From Acidobacteriota bacterium (GTDB taxonomy: Bacteria > Acidobacteriota > Terriglobia > Terriglobales > Acidobacteriaceae): DNA of 5,225 nucleotides. This document shows, piece by piece, positions 1-5,195 of this stretch. Location of the stretch: contig QIAS01000380.1 of assembly GCA_003225615.1 (NCBI GenBank), forward strand, positions 1 through 5,225. The letters run 5' to 3'. Made by a program: the position numbers and the translations under genes. The notes under the pieces are model-generated. The model saw only the letters and a program-made list of their open reading frames with translations, was not told the origin of the DNA and did no database searches. Position 1 is the first letter of the stretch, and each line of letters opens with the position of its first letter.

Positions 1-2
1 TG

Positions 3-329
3 GCAAGGCCCACATTTTTTTATGTTTTATCGGTCTTGTCGATTACCACCATCGGAGTGATTCTGGTAGTGCGCCGCACCCTGGTTCTGCATTCGGAGAC
101 GACGTTGCGAGTGAAAAGCAACGATTTGGCTACACTGAACCGCTGGAGGACTGGTTACATTATTACTTATGCTCTTTCCGAATCGCTGGCCTTGTTCGGA
201 CTGCTGGTGCGGCTCACTGGTTTCAGCCTCTCGCAAGCGGCGACGTTTTACTTTCCTGGATTTGTTCTGATGCTCTTTTTTCGTCCTCGTTCCCCGGCCG
301 CTGAGTTCTCTTCCCCAGATTTGAGTTAA
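3..329 (+). CDS. Small integral membrane protein, C-terminal part (start lies outside the window)
   Basis: The reading frame is open from the left edge to the TAA at 327-329, so the true start is upstream; a TTG at 36 is the first internal start-like codon but it falls inside a hydrophobic segment and is unlikely to be the real one. The visible 108 residues hold three hydrophobic stretches. The first lies at the very start (FFYVLSVLSITTIGVILVV) and is followed by a basic RR pair. The second is IITYALSESLALFGLLVRL and the third FYFPGFVLMLFF, followed by a basic, proline-rich tail. This suggests a small multi-helix inner-membrane protein. I do not recognise the family with certainty; the pattern of a YALSES-ALFGL helix, a short loop, then a last helix ending in RPRSP resembles uncharacterised membrane proteins. 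Its stop lies 27 bp before map on the same strand, so the two are probably co-transcribed. Confidence 0.7.
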   Translation, partial: ARPTFFYVLSVLSITTIGVILVVRRTLVLHSETTLRVKSNDLATLNRWRTGYIITYALSESLALFGLLVRLTGFSLSQAATFYFPGFVLMLFFRPRSPAAEFSSPDLS

Positions 330-344
330 CCTAGAAAACTGGCG

Positions 345-351
345 AAGGAGG
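345..351 (+). promoter_or_regulatory. Shine-Dalgarno site deciding the GTG start of map
   Basis: AAGGAGG lies five bases upstream of the GTG at 357. The match to the anti-SD sequence is strong and no ATG in that frame competes nearby, so it fixes the non-ATG start of map. Confidence 0.8.
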
Positions 352-356
352 AGTTC

Positions 357-1100
357 GTGTCTATTACCACACCAGAAGAGCTGGAACGGTTGCGTGCTGC
401 CGGGGCAGTGGTTCAGCGCGTCTTGCAGGAGATGAAGCGGAACGTACGCGCCGGGGTTACGACTGCGGAGCTGGATGCGCTCGGCGACAAGGTCATGCGC
501 GACGAGGGCGCCCGCTCGGCGCCGGCACTGGTCTACCAGTTTCCCGGAAGTTCTTGCATCAGCTTGAACGATGAGGCTGTGCACGGGATTCCCAGCGACC
601 GTGGCCTGCAGGAAGGCGACCTGGTCAAGCTTGATGTCACCGTTGAGAAAGATGGATTCATGGCCGACGCCGCCCTTACCGTACCGGTGGGCGCCGTTTC
701 CCGCGAGAAACAGCGGCTGATGGCCTGCGCCGAGCGCGCCTTTGCAAAGGCAATGCTGGTAGCGCGCGCCGGGTTCCGGGTCCTCGAAATTGGGCGAGTG
801 GTTGAACGGGAGGTGCGTCGCGAGGGTTTCTCAGTGATTCGCGATCTGGGCGGACACGGTATCGGCCGCACGATTCATGAAGCGCCCCGGGTGCCCAACT
901 ATCCTGATCCTCATGCCAGCGACATTCTCACTGAAGGAATGGTTATCACTATAGAGCCGATCATCGCGGCGGGCGGCGGGCGTGCCGTCCTTGCCGAAGA
1001 CGGTTGGACCGTCAAGACGGCAGACCACAAGCCCTCCGCCCATTACGAGCACACTATTGTGATCACGAAAGGTGCACCGATTGTCTTGACCGCGGCGTAA
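357..1100 (+). CDS. map: Methionine aminopeptidase, type I
   Basis: A cytosolic metalloprotease that removes the initiator Met from nascent proteins when the second residue is small. The 247 aa length fits the short type Ia enzymes (the E. coli enzyme is about 264 aa) with no N-terminal zinc-finger extension. All family active-site residues are visible: substrate-side His76 in CISLNDEAVHGIP, metal ligands Asp93 and Asp104 in DVTVEKDGFMAD, His167 in GGHGIGRTIHE with His174 beside it, Glu200 in ITIEPI, and Glu231 in YEHTIVIT. The absence of the roughly 60-residue insert of type II enzymes confirms type I. The GTG start is supported by the AAGGAGG five bases upstream. It follows the small membrane-protein gene by 27 bp, and the downstream gene msrA faces it. 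It is not beside adk or infA within this window, unlike the common ribosomal-operon arrangement. Function is near certain from conserved motifs. Confidence 0.97.
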   Translation: MSITTPEELERLRAAGAVVQRVLQEMKRNVRAGVTTAELDALGDKVMRDEGARSAPALVYQFPGSSCISLNDEAVHGIPSDRGLQEGDLVKLDVTVEKDGFMADAALTVPVGAVSREKQRLMACAERAFAKAMLVARAGFRVLEIGRVVEREVRREGFSVIRDLGGHGIGRTIHEAPRVPNYPDPHASDILTEGMVITIEPIIAAGGGRAVLAEDGWTVKTADHKPSAHYEHTIVITKGAPIVLTAA

Positions 1101-1126
1101 AGAAAGTCGTTTTGTTTTCCGCCGCG
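1091..1126 (+). repeat. Inverted repeat at the end of map, possible weak transcription stop
   Basis: CGCGGCG at 1091-1097, which overlaps the last codons and stop of map, is the exact reverse complement of CGCCGCG at 1120-1126, with a 22-base T-rich loop between them. It could fold in the map transcript, but no U-run follows, so a terminator role is only possible. Confidence 0.35.
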
Positions 1127-1140
1127 TCGAGGTCTTCTTT

Positions 1141-1186
1141 GCGGTCAAAAGATCTTGACCGCGAAGTACGCGAAGCAACGCGCTTC
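1141..1186. repeat. Perfect 8-bp inverted repeat followed by CGCGAAG-type tandem units, between convergent genes
   Basis: GCGGTCAA (1141-1148) and TTGACCGC (1155-1162) form a perfect inverted repeat around AAGATC. It is followed by two 9-bp units, GCGAAGTAC and GCGAAGCAA (1161-1178), and then a GAAGC/GCTTC mini-hairpin (1172-1186) that just touches the stop of msrA. The 11-mer TCTTGACCGCG occurs here (1153-1163) and again at the end of map (1084-1094). I recall CGCGAAG-type units as common dispersed intergenic repeats in soil-bacterial genomes. The hairpin may also help to separate the convergent transcripts, although neither side has a T-run. Confidence 0.55.
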
Positions 1187-1638
1187 AAGACTTGATGTGG
1201 CAGGTGGCGAGTCCGCGTTTCTCCAGATACTGCTGGTGATAGTCCTCGGCGGGATAGAAAGTTGTCGCCAGAACGATCTGGGTAACCACCGGCTTGCGAT
1301 ACTGCCCGGATTTGTCCAGACTTTCCTTCGAGAGCTTCGCCGCCGCTTCTTGCTCCGGACTGTGAAAGAAAATGGCCGATCTGTACTGCGAACCCCAGTC
1401 GGGTCCCTGGCGGTTGACTTGGGTCGGATCGTGATTCTCCCAAAAGACTTTCAGCAATTGCTCGTAAGAAACTTTCGCCCGATCGTACTCCACCTCAACC
1501 GCTTCCGCGTGTCCGGTGTCGTCGTTACACACGTCCTGGTAGGTCGGATTCGGCATGGACCCGCCGGTATAGCCTACGCGGGTTGAAATTACCTTCCACT
1601 CCCCAAAAACAGCCCGCCGCAAAAGTCGCTTTTGCCAT
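1185..1638 (-). pseudogene. msrA: Peptide-methionine (S)-S-oxide reductase, frameshifted by an internal loss of about 23 nt
   Basis: MsrA reduces the S epimer of methionine sulfoxide in proteins, with electrons from thioredoxin. Translation from the ATG at 1638 gives the 15-residue family N terminus ending GCFWGVE, which contains the catalytic Cys10. The frame then runs into unrelated sequence with a stop at 1525. From 1592 to the stop at 1185 a different frame encodes the rest of the protein, intact: [49 protein letters not shown], the [10 protein letters not shown] region and a late Cys in ATCHIKS that could act in recycling. Only one base (1593) lies between the GVE codon and the Val codon. 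Family members such as E. coli MsrA have about eight residues there, so about 23 nt are missing compared with the expected layout. Restored, the product would be about 158 aa, a normal short MsrA. As written, neither frame gives a whole enzyme. This could be a true recent mutation or an assembly/sequencing deletion; the lack of any further decay in the body favours either a very recent event or an artefact. Confidence 0.88.
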
Positions 1639-1700
1639 AAAAACTTCACCCCGCTCAGACATTTTACAGGTAATTATTAGATGTCGCGAAGGATGGAAAG

Positions 1701-1730
1701 TGACACCCAGCCCGTGGGGCTGGCGGGTCA
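1701..1730. repeat. Imperfect palindrome with a 7-bp GC-rich core stem
   Basis: CCAGCCC (1707-1713) pairs perfectly with GGGCTGG (1717-1723) across a GTG loop, and the flanks TGAC (1701-1704) and GTCA (1727-1730) pair again outside a small internal loop. It lies about 65 bases upstream of the msrA start, so it would fall in a long msrA leader or act as a protein-binding site. No ligand-binding RNA class is recognised. Confidence 0.4.
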
Positions 1731-1842
1731 GTTTGATTTCCATGTGTAGTGGTGGCGAACGTCCTCGCATCAGATTCCGCGTGCCAGCAGACGGGAAAAC
1801 TGCCGGCGAGCCGCTTGTTTCAAATAACCGATTCTTAACGGA

Positions 1843-1870
1843 AATCAAAATGATACCGCCTGCGGGCGGT
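1843..1870 (-). terminator. Possible intrinsic terminator for the - strand genes upstream
   Basis: On the - strand ACCGCC, loop CGCA and GGCGGT form a perfect 6-bp GC-rich stem (plus-strand 1855-1870), followed by the T-rich but interrupted tail ATCATTTTGATTT. It sits about 65 bases after the stop of the small - strand gene, a suitable place for a terminator of the barrel-protein/small-protein unit. The broken T-run makes it weak. Confidence 0.35.
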
Positions 1871-1875
1871 TCACC

Positions 1876-1916
1876 AGGGCAGTCTTTTCGAGCTACGTTC
1901 CGCTCTGGATTGCCCT
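1876..1916. repeat. Nested inverted repeat (possible structured or REP-like element)
   Basis: AGGGCAGTC (1876-1884) pairs with GATTGCCCT (1908-1916), nine pairs with one G-T wobble. Inside it GAGC (1890-1893) pairs with GCTC (1902-1905). It directly follows the 1855-1870 hairpin, so 1855-1916 forms a compact two-stem block. Its role is unknown. Confidence 0.4.
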
Positions 1917-1935
1917 CTCGGTTATTTAGTAAACC

Positions 1936-2184
1936 TCACGCTTTAGTATCCAGCCGGCGACGCCGAGTGCGCCGCTCCAAATCTTCTTTGCGACTATCAA
2001 CCGCATCCACCTTGACATCGGGCGATATTTTTTCCGCGCTGGTTACATTGCCCGCTTTCACGTCCTGATTCTGGTCCTGTACATCACGGCGTCCATGAGG
2101 AGTGCTGATCGGGGGATCGCTTCTCTCGGTGGCCGATTGTGCTTGGGATGCCGGCATTTGCGGCAGAATGCTATTCACAGACAT
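1936..2184 (-). CDS. Small charged hypothetical protein
   Basis: An 82-residue product that I cannot assign to a family. It has no signal peptide, no membrane segment and no cysteine. The first half is rich in Ser, Gln and Pro, and the second half is strongly charged and ends in a basic cluster (LERRTRRRRLDTKA), so it is likely disordered or a short helical, possibly nucleic-acid-binding peptide. The ATG at 2184 is preferred over the in-frame ATG at 2199, because GGGAGG lies seven bases before 2184 whereas the 2199 start has no SD sequence. It is 102 bp downstream of the beta-barrel gene on the same strand and may share its transcript. An own promoter is also possible: TACTAT (plus-strand 2223-2228) has -10 character, with only a poor -35. 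Coding status rests on the SD site and plausible codon use. Confidence 0.5.
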   Translation of the reverse strand: MSVNSILPQMPASQAQSATERSDPPISTPHGRRDVQDQNQDVKAGNVTSAEKISPDVKVDAVDSRKEDLERRTRRRRLDTKA

Positions 2185-2191
2185 AGCTTGG

Positions 2192-2197
2192 CCTCCC
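2192..2197 (-). promoter_or_regulatory. Shine-Dalgarno site choosing the 2184 start of the small hypothetical gene
   Basis: GGGAGG on the - strand stands seven bases before the ATG at 2184. The alternative ATG at 2199 overlaps this motif and lacks one of its own. Confidence 0.5.
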
Positions 2198-2286
2198 ATC
2201 AGGGCCGGCTGAGGTTTCGGAGATAGTATGGCCCTATCCCTGAGATCGACAGGTTCTCTGAATAACTTTAGGGCGTACCGAACGGC

Positions 2287-2838
2287 TCAGAAGCGGATGG
2301 CCAGCCCGATGGTCGCAAAGAAATTATTCTGGCGCCCAAAGGCCAGGGTCTCCGGATTGAAGTCGCGTATCTCGCCGCGAAGGCTCACGTGGGGCAGGAT
2401 TTTCAAGTCCAATCCGCCGCCGATGTCAAAGGCCGCCGATCCATTGGCGCTGGTCCCGCCACTGAAGAGTTGCTGGTTGAAACGCCCGTAGCCAATCCCG
2501 GCGGACAAATAAGGGGAAATGAAAAACGAGGGTGCCAGCGTAAGCCGTATGCCCGGCGTGATAAACAACGAGCTGTAGCCACGGGTCAGAGTCAAACCGC
2601 TGAGCGTTGGGATGGGAGATTGGGTGGAGCCGGCGATAGGCAGCTCCGCGGAAATGGCGACCAGGGGAAGAGAGTAAATGCGGTGAGCGAATGTTCCTTC
2701 CAAAGCCCACGCGGCGCCCAGATTCAGTGGATTGCTTGCCGCCAAGTACCCGCCACCGGTAAGTGCAACGTCATTGCTTTGCGCCTTTGCCGACGCAGCG
2801 ATCAGGAGAAGACAAGAGAAAATAATGGCCTTGCGCAC
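2287..2838 (-). CDS. Outer-membrane beta-barrel protein
   Basis: A 183-residue exported protein predicted to sit in the outer membrane as a small, probably eight-stranded barrel. Residues 1-19 form a classic Sec signal peptide (MRK, hydrophobic IIFSCLLLIAA, then SAKA before Q20). The mature part alternates polar and hydrophobic residues in short stretches rich in Gly and aromatics, for example LFITPGIRLTLAP, SPYLSAGIGYGRF, FDIGGGLDLKILPHVSLRGE and IRDF, and it ends in IRF. A terminal Phe is the recognition signal for the BAM insertion machinery. The GGGLD...PHVSLR-E-RDF segment is typical of the OmpA-like/OMP_b-brl barrel families; no OmpA peptidoglycan-binding domain is present. The GTG start at 2838 is chosen because a strong SD site lies five bases before it and the signal peptide begins there. 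The frame is open further upstream to 3000 but reads unlike protein before the signal peptide. No enzyme residues are visible and the ligand is unknown. Confidence 0.85.
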   Translation of the reverse strand: MRKAIIFSCLLLIAASAKAQSNDVALTGGGYLAASNPLNLGAAWALEGTFAHRIYSLPLVAISAELPIAGSTQSPIPTLSGLTLTRGYSSLFITPGIRLTLAPSFFISPYLSAGIGYGRFNQQLFSGGTSANGSAAFDIGGGLDLKILPHVSLRGEIRDFNPETLAFGRQNNFFATIGLAIRF

Positions 2839-2843
2839 AGCAT

Positions 2844-2850
2844 CCTCCTC
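2844..2850 (-). promoter_or_regulatory. Shine-Dalgarno site fixing the GTG start of the barrel-protein gene
   Basis: GAGGAGG on the - strand, five bases before the GTG at 2838, sets the start directly at the signal peptide. It argues against the longer in-frame starts at 2859 and 3000. Confidence 0.75.
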
Positions 2851-3541
2851 AGAGCCCATGTATGGCTTAGAGCCCCTTGTTGGACAGCAAAGCCGGACCC
2901 GGTTCTCCAAGGTTGGATGCGGGCAGGCAGTTTCCCAGGTGCCTGAGTCCAGGCCGCGGTGGGCCATCGCGGCCGGAAAACCGTTCAAGGAACTCGGCAA
3001 GTCGCTGCCAAAGCGTCACTTTGCGAGTAGCCGTCTATCCACTAACTTTTTTGTCGCTCGCACGTCTGAAGATTAATCATTGTGCGCCGCAGTTCGCTCA
3101 CTTCCGCACTGCTGATCGTGGTAGTCACCACGTTGGCACCCTTTTGCGTCGCCGGATGGGGCAGCCAGTCGACGTCTTCCTGTCGCGCTCCAAGCACCCG
3201 GCCGGCCTGTGCCCGTAATAAACTGGGCACCGCAACGGCCGCGGGCGCTCCCTGTGGACATTCCCTTAGATCTGAGCCCGACCGCTGCGGCCTCCGCAGC
3301 TTCGTCGAATTCCAGTTCGTAACGTTCCATGCGTTCCAGATTTCTACGCCGCTCCGGTGCACGGCGGGCAGTATCTCAGCGCCGTTTGACTCGCTGATCG
3401 TCGTTTCCTCAATCGGCTCTCCTGAGACCGACCGCGGCCCGCCCCTCTCCTAAAAACCAGTCCCGGCCTGCGCATCGAGGCACGTGTTTCTGCTCGTGCG
3501 TTTGTTTCTAACGTCCAAAACCTGGTTTTCAAGGAGCTATT
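2851..3541. other. Long region without a confident gene
   Basis: About 690 bases between the divergent barrel-protein and DinB-like genes. It should carry the promoters of both, but no clear -35/-10 pair stands out on either strand. Open frames on both strands overlap in 3042-3453; only one, on +, has any protein-like feature (a signal-peptide-like start) and it is listed separately with low confidence. Inverted repeats seen here are AAAACCAG (3453-3460) with CTGGTTTT (3522-3529), whose 61-base loop contains GCACG/CGTGC (3480-3484 and 3495-3499). These would fold the leader of the DinB-like gene and bring the outer stem right up to its SD site. Confidence 0.5.
3082..3453 (+). CDS. Doubtful small secreted protein
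   Basis: A frame of 123 residues starting at a GTG. Its first 25 residues look like a Sec signal peptide: VRRSS, a hydrophobic run (ALLIVVVTTLAPF), then CVA before Gly. Third codon positions are G or C in about 72% of codons by my hand count, higher than at first positions, which is a mild coding sign. Against it, there is no SD site, the mature part is low-complexity (Ser, Thr, Arg, Pro, scattered Cys) and resembles no family I know, and two open frames run antisense through the same bases (3073-3330 and 3042-3362). It may be a decayed gene or simply non-coding. Confidence 0.22.
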   Translation: MRRSSLTSALLIVVVTTLAPFCVAGWGSQSTSSCRAPSTRPACARNKLGTATAAGAPCGHSLRSEPDRCGLRSFVEFQFVTFHAFQISTPLRCTAGSISAPFDSLIVVSSIGSPETDRGPPLS

Positions 3542-4099
3542 ATGAGAATTGTTTGTCGCATTCTGCTTTGCCTGCCGCTCGCATTCACCAGCCACGTTGC
3601 CCTGGGGCAAAACCGGCTCACCGTCAGCCAAGCGCTCGACTTTTGGGTCAGCAGCAGTGAACGAGAAGTCGTCGGCGCCGCTGATGCTATGCCGGAAGAG
3701 AAATATTCCTTCGCGCCAACCGCGGGCGAGTTCGCCGGCGTCCGCACCTTCAGCCAGCAGATCAAACACCTGGCCGCGAATAACTATCGAATGGCGGCGT
3801 ACATCCTCAATCAGACGCCTACCCCCGATCAGGACGCCGAGACTGGGCCCGACGCCGTCCGATCCAAAAGCCAGATCATGGACTACGTCAGAGGCTCCTT
3901 CGCGGCGCTGCATCGGGCGGTTGCTGTGATCGAAGAACGAAACATGCTGGAGCCCCTGGCCAATTCACCCAGCCCCCGGCAGAAGACCCGCCTTCAGCTG
4001 GCGGTGGACGCTGTGGCCCACTCCTACGATCACTACGGCCAAATGGTGGAATACCTGCGGATGAACGGCATTATTCCGCCTGCTAGTCGCAGGAACTAG
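3542..4099 (+). CDS. Exported DinB-like four-helix-bundle protein
   Basis: 185 residues with an N-terminal Sec signal peptide (MRIVCRILLCLPLAFTSHVALG, predicted cleavage before Q23), followed by a DinB/YfiT-type domain. Members are four-helix bundles that bind a divalent metal through three His; some are thiol-dependent S-transferases, many have no known function. The likely ligands are visible: His76 in FSQQIKHLAANNYRM, and His160 and His164 in VAHSYDHYGQMVEYLRMNGIIPP, the usual C-terminal HxxxH signature. Length matches one DinB domain plus signal peptide. The ATG start has AAGGAG five bases upstream. The gene stands alone on + and ends 15 bp before a strong terminator. The signal peptide places it in the periplasm or cell envelope, so cytosolic cofactors such as bacillithiol or mycothiol used by some relatives are unlikely to be its substrate. 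The substrate is unknown. Confidence 0.88.
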   Translation: MRIVCRILLCLPLAFTSHVALGQNRLTVSQALDFWVSSSEREVVGAADAMPEEKYSFAPTAGEFAGVRTFSQQIKHLAANNYRMAAYILNQTPTPDQDAETGPDAVRSKSQIMDYVRGSFAALHRAVAVIEERNMLEPLANSPSPRQKTRLQLAVDAVAHSYDHYGQMVEYLRMNGIIPPASRRN

Positions 4100-4114
4100 T
4101 CTCATTAACCAACA

Positions 4115-4155
4115 GCCACCCAACATCCTTCGGCGCGTTGGGTGGCATTATTTTT
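4115..4155 (+). terminator. Strong intrinsic terminator after the DinB-like gene
   Basis: GCCACCCAAC (4115-4124) pairs perfectly with GTTGGGTGGC (4137-4146), a 10-bp stem around a 12-base loop that contains CTTCGG. The T-rich tail ATTATTTTT (4147-4155) follows. It starts 15 bp after the TAG-ended gene. On the - strand the tail has fewer T, so it works mainly for + transcription, with possible partial use by the convergent apt transcript. Confidence 0.9.
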
Positions 4156-4250
4156 GCCTAGCGAGCACGCTCAAACAGCGCAGGCGGTTCTGAAGGCGAG
4201 TCTACTTTGATGTTGCTTTCGCGATCGTTGGCGGGATCTCGCCCTGACTC

Positions 4251-4796
4251 TTACTTGTCGTAGTGCAGCAGTGAGAACACCTCGTACCCACGCAGCTTAT
4301 CGCGGCCTTTGAGAAAATCGAGTTCCACGACGAAGCCCAGTCCCGCTATTTCGCCGCCGAGTGATCGAACCAGCCGCGCAGTTGCATCGGCCGTGCCACC
4401 GGTGGCAAGCAGGTCATCCACGATAATCACGCGCTGACCTTTCTCAATCGCATCTTTGTGAATCTCGAGCGTGCCCTTGCCGTATTCGAGTTCGTAGTCG
4501 TACTTGGCGGTAATCGATGGGAGTTTTCCGGGCTTCCGGACGGGAACGAAGCCGGCATTCAGCCGGTAGGCGAGGGCCGGACCAAAAATAAATCCACGAG
4601 CCTCAATCCCCAGCACCAGATCAACTTTTTCCTGCAGATAATGCTCAGAGAGCGCGTCGATCAGCGTAGCGAATCCCAGCTTATCCTTGAGCAGCGTGGT
4701 GATGTCGTAGAACAGAATCCCCTGCTTGGGAAAATCCGGCACTTCGCGGATAAGCTTCTTCAACGGCCCGCAATCGACACTCACTTTTGGTGTCAT
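4251..4796 (-). CDS. apt: Adenine phosphoribosyltransferase
   Basis: A cytosolic purine-salvage enzyme that converts adenine and PRPP to AMP and pyrophosphate. The 181 aa length is typical. The type I phosphoribosyltransferase PRPP motif [13 protein letters not shown] is at residues 123-135 with its paired Asp127 and Asp128. Other APT signatures are [18 protein letters not shown] (19-36), [10 protein letters not shown] (63-72, adenine-binding region), [10 protein letters not shown] (84-93) and the flexible loop [15 protein letters not shown] (99-113). The ATG at 4796 directly follows the TAG of acyP (4797-4799), and its SD site AAGGAG (4805-4810) lies inside the last codons of acyP, eight bases before the ATG. 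The two genes are therefore co-transcribed and probably translationally coupled. After its stop a GGCG/CGCC palindrome with a GATC centre (4230-4243) is present but lacks a T-run. Confidence 0.97.
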   Translation of the reverse strand: MTPKVSVDCGPLKKLIREVPDFPKQGILFYDITTLLKDKLGFATLIDALSEHYLQEKVDLVLGIEARGFIFGPALAYRLNAGFVPVRKPGKLPSITAKYDYELEYGKGTLEIHKDAIEKGQRVIIVDDLLATGGTADATARLVRSLGGEIAGLGFVVELDFLKGRDKLRGYEVFSLLHYDK

Positions 4797-5078
4797 CTAC
4801 CACGCTCCTTCGATGCGAAATGCAGTGAGGCCCGGGATCGGCTTGGCTTCCGATTCTTCAACGTCATCGACGCGCGCGGCCCGCGGGCCTTCGCGCAGGC
4901 GTGAACGCAAGCCGGCCAACTGGTCGCGGCTTCCCATGGCTAACACCTCCACGCTGCCGTCCGGCTTGTTGCGCACCCACCCGGCAATGCCCAGCACATG
5001 CGCCTCATGCTCAACGAACCAGCGGAAACCAACGCCCTGCACCCGCCCGCGAACCACGAAGCGCCGAGCCTCCGCCAT
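4797..5078 (-). CDS. acyP: Acylphosphatase
   Basis: A small cytosolic enzyme that hydrolyses the carboxyl-phosphate bond of acyl phosphates such as acetyl phosphate or 1,3-bisphosphoglycerate. From the ATG at 5078 the product has 93 residues, the usual size of this ferredoxin-like alpha/beta fold. The family signature is present: VRGRVQGVGFRWFVEHEA (9-26) with the phosphate-binding loop and catalytic Arg19, and the second motif GIAGWVRNKPDGSVEVLAMG (30-49) with catalytic Asn37. An in-frame GTG at 5096 would add six residues (MSSGEK); neither start has a good SD site, and I favour the ATG because of family length. The gene is first in a two-gene unit with apt. No functional link between the two is established; the pairing may be for expression only. 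Confidence 0.95.
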   Translation of the reverse strand: MAEARRFVVRGRVQGVGFRWFVEHEAHVLGIAGWVRNKPDGSVEVLAMGSRDQLAGLRSRLREGPRAARVDDVEESEAKPIPGLTAFRIEGAW

Positions 5079-5166
5079 TTTTTCGCCAGAACTCACAAGC
5101 CACCGTACAGGCCGGACTCGCTGCGTCTCGCGCCCGGTCGAATACGGGAGACGGAGCCAGCCGCAT

Positions 5167-5195
5167 AAAATAGCTTTAGGAATTGAAATTGAAAA
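5167..5195 (-). promoter_or_regulatory. Possible promoter of acyP-apt
   Basis: Reading the - strand, TTTTCA (5190-5195) and TATTTT (5167-5172) are separated by 17 bases, like a weak sigma-70 -35/-10 pair, in the only AT-rich stretch upstream of acyP. The start of transcription would fall near 5160, about 80 bases before the acyP ATG. The -35 match is poor. Confidence 0.3.

Larger units (their letters stand above)
1639..1935. other. Intergenic region upstream of msrA, hairpin-rich, no credible gene
   Basis: This stretch of about 300 bases lies between the msrA start and the end of the small - strand gene. Reading frames through it give low-complexity, unrecognisable peptides. It holds three inverted-repeat structures listed separately (around 1701-1730, 1855-1870 and 1876-1916). 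On the - strand an AT-rich segment just upstream of msrA (TAATAATTACCTGTAAAAT, complementary to about 1660-1678) could contain a -10 element for msrA, but I see no convincing -35 partner. Confidence 0.5.

Noticed and set aside
27..584. Long - strand open frame across the membrane-protein/map junction
   Set aside because: It is antisense to two better-supported genes, gives a low-complexity basic peptide and has no SD site.
1161..1186. CRISPR-like or satellite array
   Set aside because: Only two 9-bp units without spacers; far too short for a CRISPR array.
1525..1638. Programmed ribosomal frameshift as an explanation for the split msrA
   Set aside because: The two frames cannot be joined by a simple slip to a normal protein, because about eight family residues are missing, and there is no slippery heptamer at the junction.
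1583..2068. + strand open frame antisense to the msrA start and small gene
   Set aside because: The peptide is Arg/Ser-rich without protein-like features and crosses the hairpin block; it reads as a shadow.
2389..2946. 185-residue + strand frame antisense to the barrel protein
   Set aside because: The - strand frame has a signal peptide, SD site and barrel pattern; this one is a high-GC shadow.
2839..3000. N-terminal extension of the barrel protein to a start at 3000
   Set aside because: It would put 54 unrelated residues before a perfect signal peptide, and the SD site supports the GTG at 2838.
3344..3913. 189-residue - strand frame antisense to the DinB-like gene
   Set aside because: The + strand gene has the conserved His motif, signal peptide, SD site and terminator; the antisense frame is a by-product of codon bias.
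4230..4243. GGCGGGATCTCGCC as terminator of apt
   Set aside because: It is nearly palindromic, but there is no T-run on the - strand side, so it cannot be called an intrinsic terminator.
4458..4904. + strand frame antisense to apt and acyP
   Set aside because: Both - strand genes carry full family signatures; this frame shows none.
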